Under the pieces are notes generated by a model. It was not told where the DNA came from, ran no database searches, and saw nothing but the letters and a program-made list of their open reading frames with translations. Positions 1 to 10,345 of a stretch of 64,000 bases of DNA are shown piece by piece. Each line of letters starts with the position of its first letter. The first letter of the stretch is position 1. Origin of the DNA: Undaria pinnatifida (Eukaryota > Sar > Phaeophyceae > Laminariales > Alariaceae); the NCBI GenBank assembly GCA_012845835.1, contig JABAKD010000019.1, positions 12,102,844 through 12,166,843 on the forward strand, read 5' to 3'. The position numbers were made by a program, and so were the translations under genes.

Positions 1-119
1 CCATTCGACACGTGGGAGAGGTGGAGGATGTGCCGCGTCAAACGAGATGAAACGACGGCTTTACGGAGAGGTTGGGACGTATCAAATAAAACAAGTCGTT
101 AGTACACTCTTGTTATTGG

Positions 120-245
120 TCAGGCTCCGCCCCCGTCACCCGCTGCATTCGTTAGGTCCACCGCCCCCCTGCCTGCCTTCCTTCCGATTTCTGAGCTCAG
201 CATCACTGGTGATGGTTTCGCCGGCGACTCCGCGCCCTTGACTGC
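120..245 (-). CDS. Candidate terminal exon of an unidentified minus-strand gene
   Basis: Read on the minus strand, a T-rich stretch ending TCGTTTCAG (just above 245) is followed by 126 bp that stay open for 41 codons and end in TGA at 120-122. The peptide begins AVKGAESPAKPSPVMLSSE and is rich in Ala, Gly and Ser; I recognise no domain. The acceptor-like context and exact codon length suggest a last exon. The strongest support is that the same acceptor plus the first codons recur in decayed form at 448-486, 1697-1736 and 1965-2003, as for the exon echoes in the kinesin gene. No upstream exon was identified, so the gene is unproven. Confidence 0.3.
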   Translation of the reverse strand, partial: AVKGAESPAKPSPVMLSSEIGRKAGRGAVDLTNAAGDGGGA

Positions 246-447
246 CTGAAACGACACCAACGCGTACTCCTCCCGCTCGCTCTCTCTCTTTCCCCCCAAT
301 GAGCTGCCTCTTCCCGTGCTCATCATGGTAATGTGACGGCCTGCGCTCCTGCCCCTCCTACCAGCTGCGGCTTTTAAGCAGTGACCCCCACGTTTCTCTC
401 TCCCTCCCCCTTCCTCTCGTGCTACTCCGCCTTTTGTTTTGGTTAGC

Positions 448-486
448 ACGGTTGCGCGATGGCTCCGCCTTCGCCCCTGATAGGAG
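448..486 (-). pseudogene. Echo 1 of the exon at 120-245
   Basis: On the minus strand a GTGTCGTTGCAG acceptor is followed by codons reading LLSGAKAEPSR, matching the AVKGAESPAKPS start of the 120-245 exon. The downstream part does not match, so only the exon edge is repeated. Confidence 0.35.
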
Positions 487-599
487 CTGCAACGACACCA
501 ACGCAAAGCAACGCCTTACCACCCCGCACCATCTCCCTCCTCCCCCCCCTCTGCACCATTCCTCAAGAGCGACCCATGCTTTCTCCCCCCGCCCCTCCA

Positions 600-712
600 A
601 GCAATGTCTGGCTGTTTGGTGAAAACTCGACGTGCTCCGTCCCGGCATAGAAGGGATGCGAGGTCTATGGACATACGACTACGGCAATGCACACACTGAG
701 TACATCCCGCTC
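600..712 (+). repeat. Dispersed repeat encoding a VGEN-TCSVP peptide, copy 1
   Basis: The stretch reads GENSTCSVPA, then a stop, and in a second frame MRGLWTYDYGNAHTEYIPL. It matches copies at 42260-42400 (minus) and 58490-58660 (plus) at both DNA and peptide level. Frame changes and stops mean it is a decayed element here, not a gene. Confidence 0.5.
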
Positions 713-1060
713 CACCCCGTCCCTCCCTCAGTCTTTATTCCCTCTTTTCGATGTTTCTTTGCTTGCCCTCTTTGCTGCCGCGGACGCTGGGCAAAAACAC
801 GCACCATTTTTCCTTCCTCCTTCCTTCTCTCCCGTTCGCTAGGACCCACATTCCACTCCCTTCCCCTCTCGTCCCCCCTCTCATTCGTACTTCGCATTTC
901 TGGTGTGTTTCTTTCCCTCTTCGCCACCGCCACCACCACCACCACTGGCGCGGCGCAAAAAATTAATCGGAAACAACACAAGATGCTACTGCTGTAGCTC
1001 TCGCTATCATAGGAATTCGCGCTCGCGGACACATCAGTGATACACATTATCTAACATTCC

Positions 1061-1293
1061 CAACCATTCTACCCCAGTGACGTCATCAGGGGGCGCTTCG
1101 ACCGGGGGTTGAGGTTTAGGCATTGTTGAAAAAACATAATGATGTAGGACACCCGACATATGGGGTGTCCTACATTATTGTGTTTTTCCCAATGGATGGA
1201 ACTAACGCTAACCCTAACGCTAACCCATAGGATATATACCACGAAAAATACCGAAGAATGCCCCCTGATGACGTCACTGGCGTAAAATGGTTG
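1061..1293. mobile_element. MITE with 34-bp terminal inverted repeats and an inner palindrome
   Basis: The left end CAACCATTCTACCCCAGTGA and the inverted right end CAACCATTTTACGCCAGTGA continue into CGTCATCAGGGGGC on both sides, giving near-identical arms of about 34 bp. A second perfect-to-near-perfect palindrome (about 1129-1187, arms containing GATGTAGGACACCC) sits inside, and a telomere-like CTAACGCTAACCCTAACGC run lies at about 1203-1228. No transposase frame is present. I could not find a convincing target-site duplication, so the superfamily is open. Confidence 0.7.
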
Positions 1294-1696
1294 AAAATAC
1301 ACAATAATGTGTAGCTCTGGACATATTTCACTGCTGTAGCCAGGTGTCGCGAGGATGGTGTGCAAGAAAAAAAGGATGGACCGTTCTTCGGACTGTTCTT
1401 ATACGGAATTCCAGTTGTAGAGCGGGACGCGGGACATGTTCGGGCATGCCAATATTTCTTGGCGTCGTAAAATAAAAAACTCGCCAAATTTAACCATACA
1501 GTGGGACACCCGGTTTAAGAGCGTCTGCAATAAGAGAAACCGGAATGAGAGCGGTCAAATTGACGTGCCGAGTCTACAACCTATTCGATGCCCAATCTCA
1601 AATAAGAGCGGTGATATGATACTTGTCTGTTGCGATGAGCTCCTAAACCGGCTACCCCACTGAAAACAAAACTACCACTCCTATTTGCGCACCTAC

Positions 1697-1736
1697 CATG
1701 CTTTGCGATGGCTCCGCCTCTGCCCCCCGCAACCGG
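1697..1736 (-). pseudogene. Echo 2 of the exon at 120-245
   Basis: On the minus strand the 40-bp segment is bounded by an acceptor-like CGATTGCAG and a donor-like GTAGGTG. Its sequence resembles echo 3 at 1965-2003 closely but is frameshifted by one base. Confidence 0.35.
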
Positions 1737-1964
1737 CTGCAATCGACACAACAAAAAGCGCATCACCTTCCCCCCTTCTCTCTCTAGCCCCATATGGTAG
1801 ATACCATGGCGTTAAAACATCGCTACAAAAATCAATACTTCGACGTGTAATGAACTATTAACAGCAAATTACTCTTAGTTGAATTCTTATCTACAACCAA
1901 CTTTGTACTTTTTTCTTGTTTTTGTGCAAAACTAAAGTTGCCGATCCCCTTCTCTGTTGCTCAC

Positions 1965-2003
1965 CATGGTCTGCGATGGTTCCGCTTCTGCACCCGTAAC
2001 CGG
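1965..2003 (-). pseudogene. Echo 3 of the exon at 120-245, possible 13-codon exon
   Basis: On the minus strand TCGTTGCAG precedes 39 bp reading PVTGAEAEPSQTM, then GTGAGC. Both splice sites are intact and the length is a multiple of three, so it could be a genuine cassette exon rather than a relic. Confidence 0.3.
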
Positions 2004-2849
2004 CTGCAACGACACGAACGCGTAGAGCGCATTGCCCGCCTCATCCATCACCGTAGTCGTGTAGAACTGCGTGTAAGGCACGCTCTTAGAATTTCGCTTC
2101 CCCGTGGACCCCTTAACTACCAGCGAAAGGTCCTACAAAAAATGAAGAGGCGGCGGGGGTGAGGGGGGGTACGGCAATAAGAAAATTAAGTTAGGGTCTC
2201 ACGAGATATCGAGAAGGGGTGTACGCAACGCTCTTGAGAAAATATCTTCCCCGTGGATCCTTACACCACCAGCAAAAATGGTAGGACGCAGAGTTCGATA
2301 ATGAGATGGGGGTTCAAAAATAATATAATCAGGTCAAGGGTGCCTTACAACAGTCGAATAGGTCAAGGTACAATAGGTCAAGGTACAATCGAGGGCATTA
2401 CAGGAGGGGAACGTCGAGAACATTTACTACTGTACTGTATGATTTGGTCAAGTCGTCATCGTGGGGAAGGGCGTTCGGCTGTAAGATATAAATGGGTCAA
2501 GCTGCCCAGCAAACCATTCACAGGGGGGCGGAGTTCGAAAAGTAAAATAACCGGAGCCCGATCTCTACCGCAATGGTACTATAAATATCATGCGGCCCTT
2601 CGGGTTTTTAAGCAGTTTCTCGCGAGCACCATGCACGAACGATGCAATAAGGGGATATCGACACAGCAGCAAGAAGTCTCTCTAGAGTACCCGTTACCCG
2701 CTACAGTGCCTGTGACATATCTTGGCATAGATAGAAACAGCCAGCAGTGGCATTTATAACAGCAGTATCGCGTAGTGCAGGTTTCCGCCATGGTGCTGGT
2801 ATTTTCGGCCGGCACACACCTGGCGCAGATGAGCCTTTCCATACATACC
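2004..2849. other. No gene seen; short local duplications
   Basis: The segment contains a local duplication of a CCCGTGGA...CTTA-CACCAGC stretch (about 2100 and 2246) and a tandem GGTCAAGGTACAATA pair near 2360-2392. The longest frame (2253-2759) has no recognisable domain. Confidence 0.4.
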
Positions 2850-3160
2850 ACTTTTTTCTTTTTTTTGCACACATCTACTTTCCAGCTTTTGGACAAGCCG
2901 TGGTCACAGGTATCGTCCCTTCTTCCCCCCGGTTCTTGCCTTCAATTTTTATCGCGCATAGGGATCAGCAATCCCAACGCTCGTCGATTTTTCATCGAGT
3001 GTTGCTAACTTATGCTCTCGCGCTTTCCGCAAGTCAATTTGTGCACAAGAAAAAGTCCCCACGAATTTATACGAGTATGCGTTCGGGGGGGCTCGAACTC
3101 ACGAAACTGACCTATACCAGCCAGGCTCGAGGATAACCGGATACGCACCGGGGCGACCGG
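2850..3160 (-). mobile_element. tRNA-derived SINE (family A), copy 1
   Basis: On the minus strand the element starts CCGGTCGCCCCGGTGCG, has a B-box-like GAGTTCGAGCCCC, and continues through a conserved body with ACTTGCGGAAAGCGCGAG and GGGACGATACCTGTGACCAC. It ends in an A-rich tail (about 2850-2866 as Ts on the plus strand). The same unit occurs at 11925-12213 and 29321-29628, with older pieces elsewhere. The tRNA-like head, Pol III box and A tail define it as a SINE. Confidence 0.7.
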
Positions 3161-3194
3161 ACTATACGACCTGCCAGGCCTCAGGTATTAGAAG

Positions 3195-3710
3195 ACGCAA
3201 CTTTCGTCCAGTAAGAAGAGCGTTCTTCAACTCCAACCCAACCATTGGCGGAAACGAACGACTTTCGTCCAACCGTTCAAGTCAAACAGTAGTCTCTGGT
3301 TGTCGTCCCAGTCACAAAGAACTGCGTTGTTGACCATTGCCAAATACTTTTCGTAGGACTTTCGTCCAAGTCTGTGCCTGCGCGCGCATCGAGCTAGCAA
3401 ACACAAAAACCTGACGTGCATTTTTCAACAGTCAGTAGGTATGTTTGACTTTGGTCTATAAACCAGTAGTAGGTAGGAAGTGCCTATTAACAGAAATAAC
3501 ACGTACACTTGAAATGCTACCTGGTAGACATCACATTCGCAAAAACCTTCTTCAACTTTTTTTTTTTCAACTCAGCCATTGCTAGAAACATACATATTTC
3601 GTCCAACCATTCAAGTCAAGAGTCTAGACTGTTCGTCCCACTCAGAAAGAAGTTCATTCTTCAACCATTGCTGAACACCTAAGTCGGACTTCCGTCCAAG
3701 TCGTCCATGC
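3195..3710. repeat. Two diverged direct copies of a ~190-bp unit with ACTTTCGTCC motifs
   Basis: Segments near 3200-3385 and 3540-3710 share the order TTCTTCAAC, CCATTG..GAAAC, TTTCGTCCAACC, TTCAAGTCAA, TCGTCCCA, CTTCGTCCAAGTC. The TTTCGTC motif reappears near 4890 and 4940. No coding potential is evident. Confidence 0.5.
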
Positions 3711-3844
3711 CTGTATATGTATACTTTTAATAGCAAGGTGCTTTGACCATGCAGTGCCAAATGTAGGTGGAGTGCCCCGAGCACAACATCAAGGGTCATG
3801 AATAAGCGCATTTCCTCGGTTAATCTCCGAGGTGATTGCCTCGA

Positions 3845-4660
3845 CAAAAGGGGAGAATGCAAACACCGAGCGATGCGTTTTCAGAAATATCGCGATGAGG
3901 TTTTTCCAAAGCCGCCCTTTTCGGGGGGTTTCGGAGAAAATAATGTCGCAAATTCATCGCAGCGCAAAAGACGTCAGGTCACGGTCAGTCATGGGAAATC
4001 GTCCAGCCGTCGTGTGTTGCAACAAACCGATCGCTCCACAAAACCTAGTACTTTCGCGTCCGTCAACGAAATTTGTTGGAAAATTGCCGTCCGCCGGTCA
4101 AGGGCTAAGAGAGCCGTCTCCTGGCATGGAATTTCCGAGCTACCTTCTTTCTAGACAAATGGGAGAGCGCAAAAACCGAGAAATGGCGTTTTCAGAAATA
4201 TCGTGATGGACTCTGTCCAAAACCCGCCAGTTTTGGCGGGTGCGGCCCCTTACATTATGACGCAAATTCCTCCCAGAGCAAGACGTCGGGAGACGGCCAG
4301 TCACGGGAAAACGTCAAGCAGTCAACCGTGTCAAACTGATCGTTCCACACCAAAACCTAGTAGTTTGGCGTCACTCAAGGTAAATTATTGGAAATTGCCG
4401 TCCGTCGGTCAAGGCTGAGAGTGCCGTCTCCCGACATCTTTGCCCCAGAGGGTGTGCCATCTTAACGTGTTTCACAGTTGTAATAAATAAAATCATCACT
4501 ATATTCGAAACTCAATTTAACGCGAAGAGGTTGCCGTCCGTCGGTCAAGGCTGAGAGTGCCGTCTCCCGACATCTTTGGCCCAGAGGGTGTGCTATCTTT
4601 GCGTGTTACACAATTATAATAAATTAAATAATCACTTGATTCGAAACTCAATTTAATGCG
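3845..4660. repeat. Tandem duplication: two ~300-bp units then two ~130-bp units
   Basis: The unit from about 3845 (GCAAACACCGAGCGATGCG through CAAAACCTAGTA to GCCGTCCGCCGGTCAAGG) is repeated in diverged form from about 4158 to 4415. Its last part, GCCGTCCGTCGGTCAAGGC to the CTCAATTTAA..CGAAGAG stretch, is then repeated at about 4397-4530 and 4531-4665. Reading frames across it are incidental. Confidence 0.65.
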
Positions 4661-4674
4661 AAGAGCACACACTC

Positions 4675-4860
4675 TCTCCAACTCAACTCGAAAGAGGCTT
4701 CACTCTCAGCAACCTTCCGACAAGCCGTGGCCACGGGCCCCTTCTCCCGGCACATGCCTCCACTCTTGTCGCGCACAGGGTTCAGCATTCTATTTTTCAG
4801 CTTTTCATGCTCGTTGGTTTCATCGGATTTTGCGAAAATAACGCTCTTGCGCTTGTCACT
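4675..4860 (-). mobile_element. Truncated, diverged SINE family A relative
   Basis: The plus strand shows CGACAAGCCGTGGCCACGGG, then a C-rich run, TTGTCGCGCACAGGGTTCAGC and TGCTCTTGCGCTT-type sequence in the family A order. The tRNA-like head is missing. A similar subtype is at 63600-63800. Confidence 0.5.
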
Positions 4861-5558
4861 ATTTAAATAGACGGTAAAGTACAAGGCGAGACTTTCGTCT
4901 GAGTCAAGAGTCGCTCGTCGGTAAAATACCAGGTGAGACTTTCGTCCGGGCCAAAAGTGACGGATATCAACAACAAACGGCGAAACATTATCGACTACCT
5001 GGCAAGAGACACCTCCCGCGGGGAACGGTGCCGACACCGACACCCCGCCGCGAACAGGTCAGTTTCGAATATCGTGGCAGTCGACGACCGCAAGAAAACA
5101 GGCAGGGCACCAATGCACGAATGAACCTAGGAAATCTGGAGTTTGTGGAGCGGAAATGGATCGTAATATATTTGGAAGGCACACCTACTAGAGGACATTC
5201 TAGTACCCGAGACCGAGTTGGTCGATGTGAGATGCCAGTCAGGAAGAAGAGAGGACACGGCGTGTAGAATAAAAAGAAACGCGTACAGCAGAGTACAGTG
5301 AACTGATGAGTGTCTGATCTCAGCACGTACAAAACCGCTGCTGTTGCGAGGTGGGAGATTGGAGGCGGAAGGTTTGAAGGCCAGGGTTAATCAATTTGCA
5401 AGTATACAAACTTCAAGTTCCAATGCAGCATGAACGTGCGTGTTCTTCACATCAAATTGAATATGAACGGTAGCTAAAGTCACGTTGGACGCCAGACGCC
5501 AAATGCCCGCGAACTCACCAAACCAAATATAATCAAAGACGCACCATACAGTCGGTCC
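4861..5558. other. No gene recognised
   Basis: Overlapping short frames on both strands (for example 4988-5332 minus) have no motif or splice context I can support. I see nothing else here beyond two ACTTTCGTC motifs near 4890 and 4940. Confidence 0.3.
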
Positions 5559-5980
5559 CAGGGTTATATTCAGGGCCTGCAGCGGTGCGCTGGCGCACCT
5601 TCTTTTAGAGGATTCCGCTTACCGCACCATGTGCCGAAGTCAATGTGCGGCTTGCCGCACATCCGTTTTTCAGTGCCGCACCAGGCACAAAAAATGTGCG
5701 GCCCCGTTCTCGCCGTCGGCGAAAGAAAAAGAGTTCGTTTTCGCCGTAGGCGAGTTTTTTTTTCTCACGTCATTTCGCCGGGGGCGTTTTTTTCGGGGGC
5801 CCGTTTCCTCGTAGGCCAAGAAAACTTGGGTCCGTTTCGCCCTCCGGGGGCTCCCGCCCCCCCCCCCCCCTCGCAGGGGGGCGCACCGAGCCTTCGGCTC
5901 GTGGCGCGGGGCCATACCAAGGTCTCCGGCCCTTGGCGGTTTGCGCGCGCCACGGGCCGCAGGGCCAAGTATAACCCTTG
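5559..5980. mobile_element. Inverted-repeat element packed with short hairpins
   Basis: The left end CAGGGTTATATTCAGGGCC pairs with the inverted right end CAAGGGTTATACTTGGCCC. The interior is a string of small palindromes: GTGCGGCTTGCCGCAC, CTCGCCGTCGGCGA, TCGCCGTAGGCGA and CGAGCCTTCGGCTCG among them. The flanks do not show a clear 8-bp duplication. The CAGGG terminus and hairpin-rich GC interior resemble the hAT element at 50205-51091, so a decayed hAT relative is my best guess. Confidence 0.45.
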
Positions 5981-7307
5981 TGGGTACCCCGATTCAAGAG
6001 CCCCTCGTGACAATCCGAAATAGCCGTTCTCAACCCCTTTAGAGCCCCCGAACCCCTCCCGATACTAAATCCAAGTAATTTTGTCCCCCAAAACGGGTTT
6101 CTAGTTGTAGAGGGGTTAAGTACACATCGCTCTTGCCTGTAACAGGAGCTTTCGCCTGTAATGGGAGTAATATGGCTTCTAGCATAGGCGGGGCATACCT
6201 ATTTGTATCCCTACAAAATCTCGCATGATCGTAACTTGTGCGCTGCATTTACTGCGCAGATCACCTGGGAGGAGTTTCACAATCCCCGCCGACCTGCGGG
6301 GTAGACGGCGGTGGTCGCAGGTGTCATGCCCGTACCAACGATATCTTCCTTTTGGCAGCGCATATTATAGGAATAAGCATTCCCCCGGATCGTCCATTGG
6401 CATCGTTCGATTTTACAAAAAAAAGTTCAAATACGTCAGCTGTCAGTTCGATCCAGTTAATGGTCGATATTCGTCTTTGCGAGTTGCGTGATACTCCTTC
6501 GTCCTGTTCTGTTGTGTTGGGTTCGATTCGGCTAGAGCCGCATGGGGAGCCCCGGACTGTTGCTGCGTCTGTTTTTCTTCCCCATTAAACCGTTCGTCCT
6601 TAAAAACGAAAGCCAGCGGTACCCGGCACACAGAGGGTCCGTACGAGTGCACCAGGTGTGATACGATTACTGATTCTCCGTCCTACGTAAGCTCAAAAAT
6701 CTGCTATTGATACTGCATGTACGATCATAAAATCTACTACTGTATGTACGATCGCGTACATGTTCAACATCCAATCAAGTCTCGTGTTTCGTGAGAGGAT
6801 GAAAAGTTACCGTAAACGACACCAAGCAAGGGTGTACGTCACGGGGACGCGGCAACGAAAAAGTAACCGCCGACACACACGTCGGTTGACGACACTCTTG
6901 CCCCTTGACCGACAGCCGTCAAGGAACTCCAAACAAAAAAACTAGCATGATAAGCCGCAAGAAGCCTTGATGGGTCGAAACTAGACCGTGAACTCACATC
7001 TTTGCCTGATGACTTCAACGCCGACACCAAGGACCACCAAAAAAATACCAACCGTGTTATCAGGCAAGCATTTTACTCGTACGGCAAAATACACCAGGAC
7101 AGAGGCAATATGTCCTTGCTGTTATTGTTGCCGCTGTTGTACCTCTCCCACGCAACGCCCGCGTACCACGAGTGCCACCGTTTGAATAAAAGACGCTATA
7201 CAAGAAACGAAAGGGGCTTGAAAACCCTTCCAGCACTGCACTCCCGGTACGGCGATATGGGGACAAGAACACGTGGATTTGGAACAAGACAGGGATTTCA
7301 CGGATCG
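5981..7307. other. No gene recognised; one short-peptide motif copy inside
   Basis: Apart from the motif copy at 6430-6493 I see no coding, RNA or repeat structure that I can name. Frames up to 142 codons near 7002-7430 run into the GGGTC repeat and look incidental. Confidence 0.3.
6430..6493 (-). repeat. TQLAKM/LTADV peptide motif, core copy (frameshifted)
   Basis: On the minus strand one frame reads SITQLAKTNID and a second frame takes over with WIELTADVFELF. Together these match the motif seen uninterrupted at 8421-8490 and 44431-44492. Confidence 0.5.
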
Positions 7308-7505
7308 GGCCAATTCTCACGGGTCGGGTCGGGTCGGGGCCGGGTGGCCCACCCGACCCTTCCCGCGATGCTTGAAACACTCCTAACCCGATCCGACCCG
7401 ATCATCCGTGAGATTACGAACACATGCTGACTCGACCGGCGAGGTTTTGAAAACCTCCCGACCCATTCCCGGGTGGTGTCATGACCCGTGTAAACTCCTG
7501 GAATT
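7308..7505. repeat. GGGTC-rich palindromic repeat family, copy 1
   Basis: A (GGGTC)n run is followed by CCCGACCC complements, then TCCGTGAGATTACGAACAC, GGTTTTGAAAACCTCC and TCATGACCCGTG. Copies at 27783-27958 and 61962-62128 keep this order, so it is a dispersed element and not simple repeat drift. Confidence 0.65.
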
Positions 7506-8674
7506 TTTTTGAGTTGACCGAAAGATAAAAAGAGGCCTTGGCGCGCCAAAACCGAACCGGTCTCTTTGCATAGCATGCTACTGGTATTCGAATTTGGATC
7601 GCGGAGATACCGCGGCCTGCCGGCGGACAAACAATGAAAACCATTCGTGACAGGAAAAACATATATAACATCAACTCTACAGCTAGTTTCCGCGCTATTT
7701 TATAGAAGAATTGTTTTCATCTATCGACCGCAATCGCGGTCATGAAAAATTGTCTCCTCGACCTGAGGCTGGCGCACCCAGCAAAGACACAGCAACACAA
7801 GACATGATATAATAGGATACCGGTTTTATCGGGTGCATCAAAGCCTCCTTAGGCCTTGCAATACTAGTTTGGAGTACGGGGTCGTCAGTCAAGATGGGGT
7901 AAAACGGCGGTTCTCCATTCAACCTGGTTGCGTGTTTATGTTTTGCGACACCAGGGGAGTCATAGTTATCGGGGCCATGAAAAACAACTCTTGACGCCTG
8001 GCTGGCGCTACCCACCATATAACTAGGGTACGTTTGGGCGAATAAAGGTCGCGTTAGGCCGTGGTAAACGGATGCTATTATTAGCGTGGTGCGGGAAGGT
8101 CAAGAAATCAGGCCGGGGTTTCTTACTCATGCAGTTTAGAATGTTGGCGGCCCAGCGCAGTCAAACCGCGGTTGTCTACTCTACCAAGCAGCATGTGTTC
8201 TACCCAGCGCAGTCATTGGCCTGCATCGTTCACGGGGCGTAAGTTTCCGCGCTCACACCAATTATCCATCAAAATCGCGGGCAAAAATAAATAAATAACC
8301 GCGACGTCGACACCGGGGTGGCATTACCCAGGAAATATGCTATATGATATCACATGAGAGATGAGACCGATCTTTTGGGCGCATCAAGAGTCTCTTCATA
8401 GGCAGTATTATATAAAAGTATTCTAAATACGTCAGCTGTGAATTCGACAATTCTAAGGTCGATATTCATATTTGCAAGCTGCGTGATACACCGGCCGCTC
8501 GTTTGTCCTACGGAGGTTGTCAGGGTGAGCAATTGTTACAATGTTAGCTTATTACGAGCGAAGGCGAGCTTCTAATCTGCACCGCGCCAAAACAGAGGGA
8601 CCTCTTTCTGGCTGAAGCCAGATTTTACGACCGCGGTTCTACGACCGCCCATCTTTTTTTTCTTAATCCCATTT
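7506..8674. other. No gene recognised; contains one motif core
   Basis: Two short stretches near 7740-7800 and 7975-8015 resemble each other (CATGAAAAA-TG-CTC..GACGCCTGGCTGGCGC). Only the motif copy at 8421-8490 is otherwise identifiable. Confidence 0.3.
8421..8490 (-). repeat. TQLAKM/LTADV peptide motif, core copy (open)
   Basis: On the minus strand the frame reads CITQLANMNIDLRIVEFTAD and continues open through VFRILLYNTAYEETLDAPK to a stop. This is one of the cleanest copies of the motif. No splice sites or start codon could be assigned. Confidence 0.5.
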
Positions 8675-8996
8675 ATCATCCTCGCACTGTTCTCGCGCTC
8701 CCTCCCAGTAGAAACTCAGATCCGGGGTCACATAGCGGGCCCTTTCCCCCCCTCCCCGCTACGGTACGTGCCTTCATTTTTATCGCGATAATAATTCAGA
8801 ATATGCTTCCCTCGGTGACTCGCGTCGAATTGTGCCTACCCACGCTGCTAGGCGCTCTCAACAGCTCGTTCTTTTTTTGCTTTTGTGCAAATAAATCCAA
8901 AATCTCACCACGGTGGGAATCGAAATCAAGGACCAACGCTATAATTATAGTAGTATTTGAGGGTAACCACTAAACCACCGGGGCGACCGGCGACAT
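8675..8996 (-). mobile_element. tRNA-derived SINE (family B), copy 1
   Basis: On the minus strand the head reads GGTCGCCCCGGTGGTTTAG then TGGTTACCC, an A-box-like tRNA start, followed by a B-box-like GATTTCGATTCCC. The body includes TTCGACGCGAGTCACC-type sequence and CCGGATCTGAG. It shares the first 15 or so bases with family A but has its own body, repeated at 10190-10345, 31485-31922 and 61525-61735. Confidence 0.65.
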
Positions 8997-10189
8997 TTCC
9001 AATAAAGGCAGAACATTTGACGACAAAGTGCAAGCATCCTGCTGCGCGAGCGACCAGCGACAGCTACACTATCTTAGTGAGTTTACTGTCCCGGCGGGGG
9101 ATCAGTCAGGGAGGGGGGGGTTCAAACCGCTGTCTCCTCGGAAATAGATGAGGTTTGCCATGTGCCAGGTGGGGCATCGGCCTACCGATGTGCATGCTTC
9201 ATGAGGCATGCATGAGCTACGTACCGCCGAGCACCCCCACAGGCAGCTCGCTAATCCTCGCACAGACGCTCCTATTAGTGTGGAGTAACGTGACATGTTT
9301 TAGTTTTAGTGCACATCAAATGCTAGAAAAACCACCAGGTACTTGGTTGTAAATGTGAAAGCTATCATGTCTACCTTAAACCGGTACTTGTACAAGCATA
9401 TAAACTCGTCTGCCCTGGTCGGTGTTGGTTACAAGGTTACATGCGCGATGGGTATAGCTTTATTTTGATGTTTTGAGAGTTCCCCCCCGTGTGACGCCCC
9501 GGGTACAGGAAGCCAATCACGACCCGAGGGGGAACCTCGTACTCCGAATGCTACTTGCGTACGAACACCAAACATCTGCCGCGAGCAAAGCAAACACCAC
9601 CAACCGATGCCACTACTGACAAGAGCACTCCAAGCTTCGAGTACCCCCCCACTCGTTCATCCCAGGTATGCACCAACGCTGCCTTGTATGTTACTCAAAA
9701 CTAACCAATGAGACGAGAATAAGCAAGACGTACATAGATGACACGTGGCTTCCGAATGCTTCTTTAGATAGGCGCGAAACAGGCAAAACATCGAGGCAAC
9801 GTTACAAAAAAATACGACGACACGATGATAGTAGTGGTATATACAATACAGCACAGGGCGCCCATACATGAACTAAGCAGAGACAGGAAAACTGGCTCAG
9901 GCTAGGCATCTTATGTGGGAGAGGGCGCATTCTCACTAACCGCAGTTAAACGGCTCCGAGGCTTACGATATATATAAACCTGGAATTATCGGTTAACCCA
10001 GTGTCCTGTGCCGCAGTGCCGATTGCGTACGAAGTAGTGCCGGCTCCCCGCTATACTATCTGCAAAATTCCGCATTACCGCCTTTACGACTGGAAACCCG
10101 TTTTGCGGGATAAATTACTAGGAATTAGTGTAGGGAAGGGTGTTGTCGGTTTTCGGGTTCTCAACGGGTTAATCCTTTTAACAGCACAA
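8997..10189. other. No gene recognised
   Basis: An imperfect inverted pair around 9481-9532 (TTCCCCCCCGTGTGACG and CGACCCGAGGGGGAA) is the only structure I noticed. Open frames are under 70 codons. Confidence 0.3.
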
Positions 10190-10345
10190 TTCGACGCGAG
10201 TCGACGAGGGAAGAAAGTGCTGAATTATTGTTGTGAAAAAATTGAAGCCGCGTACCCCGCTGTGGGGAGGGGGGATAAGAGCCTGCTCAGTGACCCCGGA
10301 TCTGAGTTACGGGTAAAGAAGGAGAAGGAGAAAAAAAAAATCGAA
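10190..10345 (+). mobile_element. SINE family B fragment
   Basis: The stretch has AATTCGACGCGAGTCGACGA, CCGCTGTGGGGAGGGGGGAT and GACCCCGGATCTGAGTTACG, then an A-rich tail, the complement of family B copies at 8675 and 31485. The tRNA-like head is missing. The surrounding 180-codon frame (10001-10543) is therefore not a gene. Confidence 0.5.

Noticed and set aside
1203-1228. Telomeric array
   Set aside because: Only about four imperfect CTAACC-type units inside a MITE; no chromosome end is indicated.
5296-5335. CTGATGAG stretch as a hammerhead ribozyme
   Set aside because: The required GAAA and flanking stems are missing.
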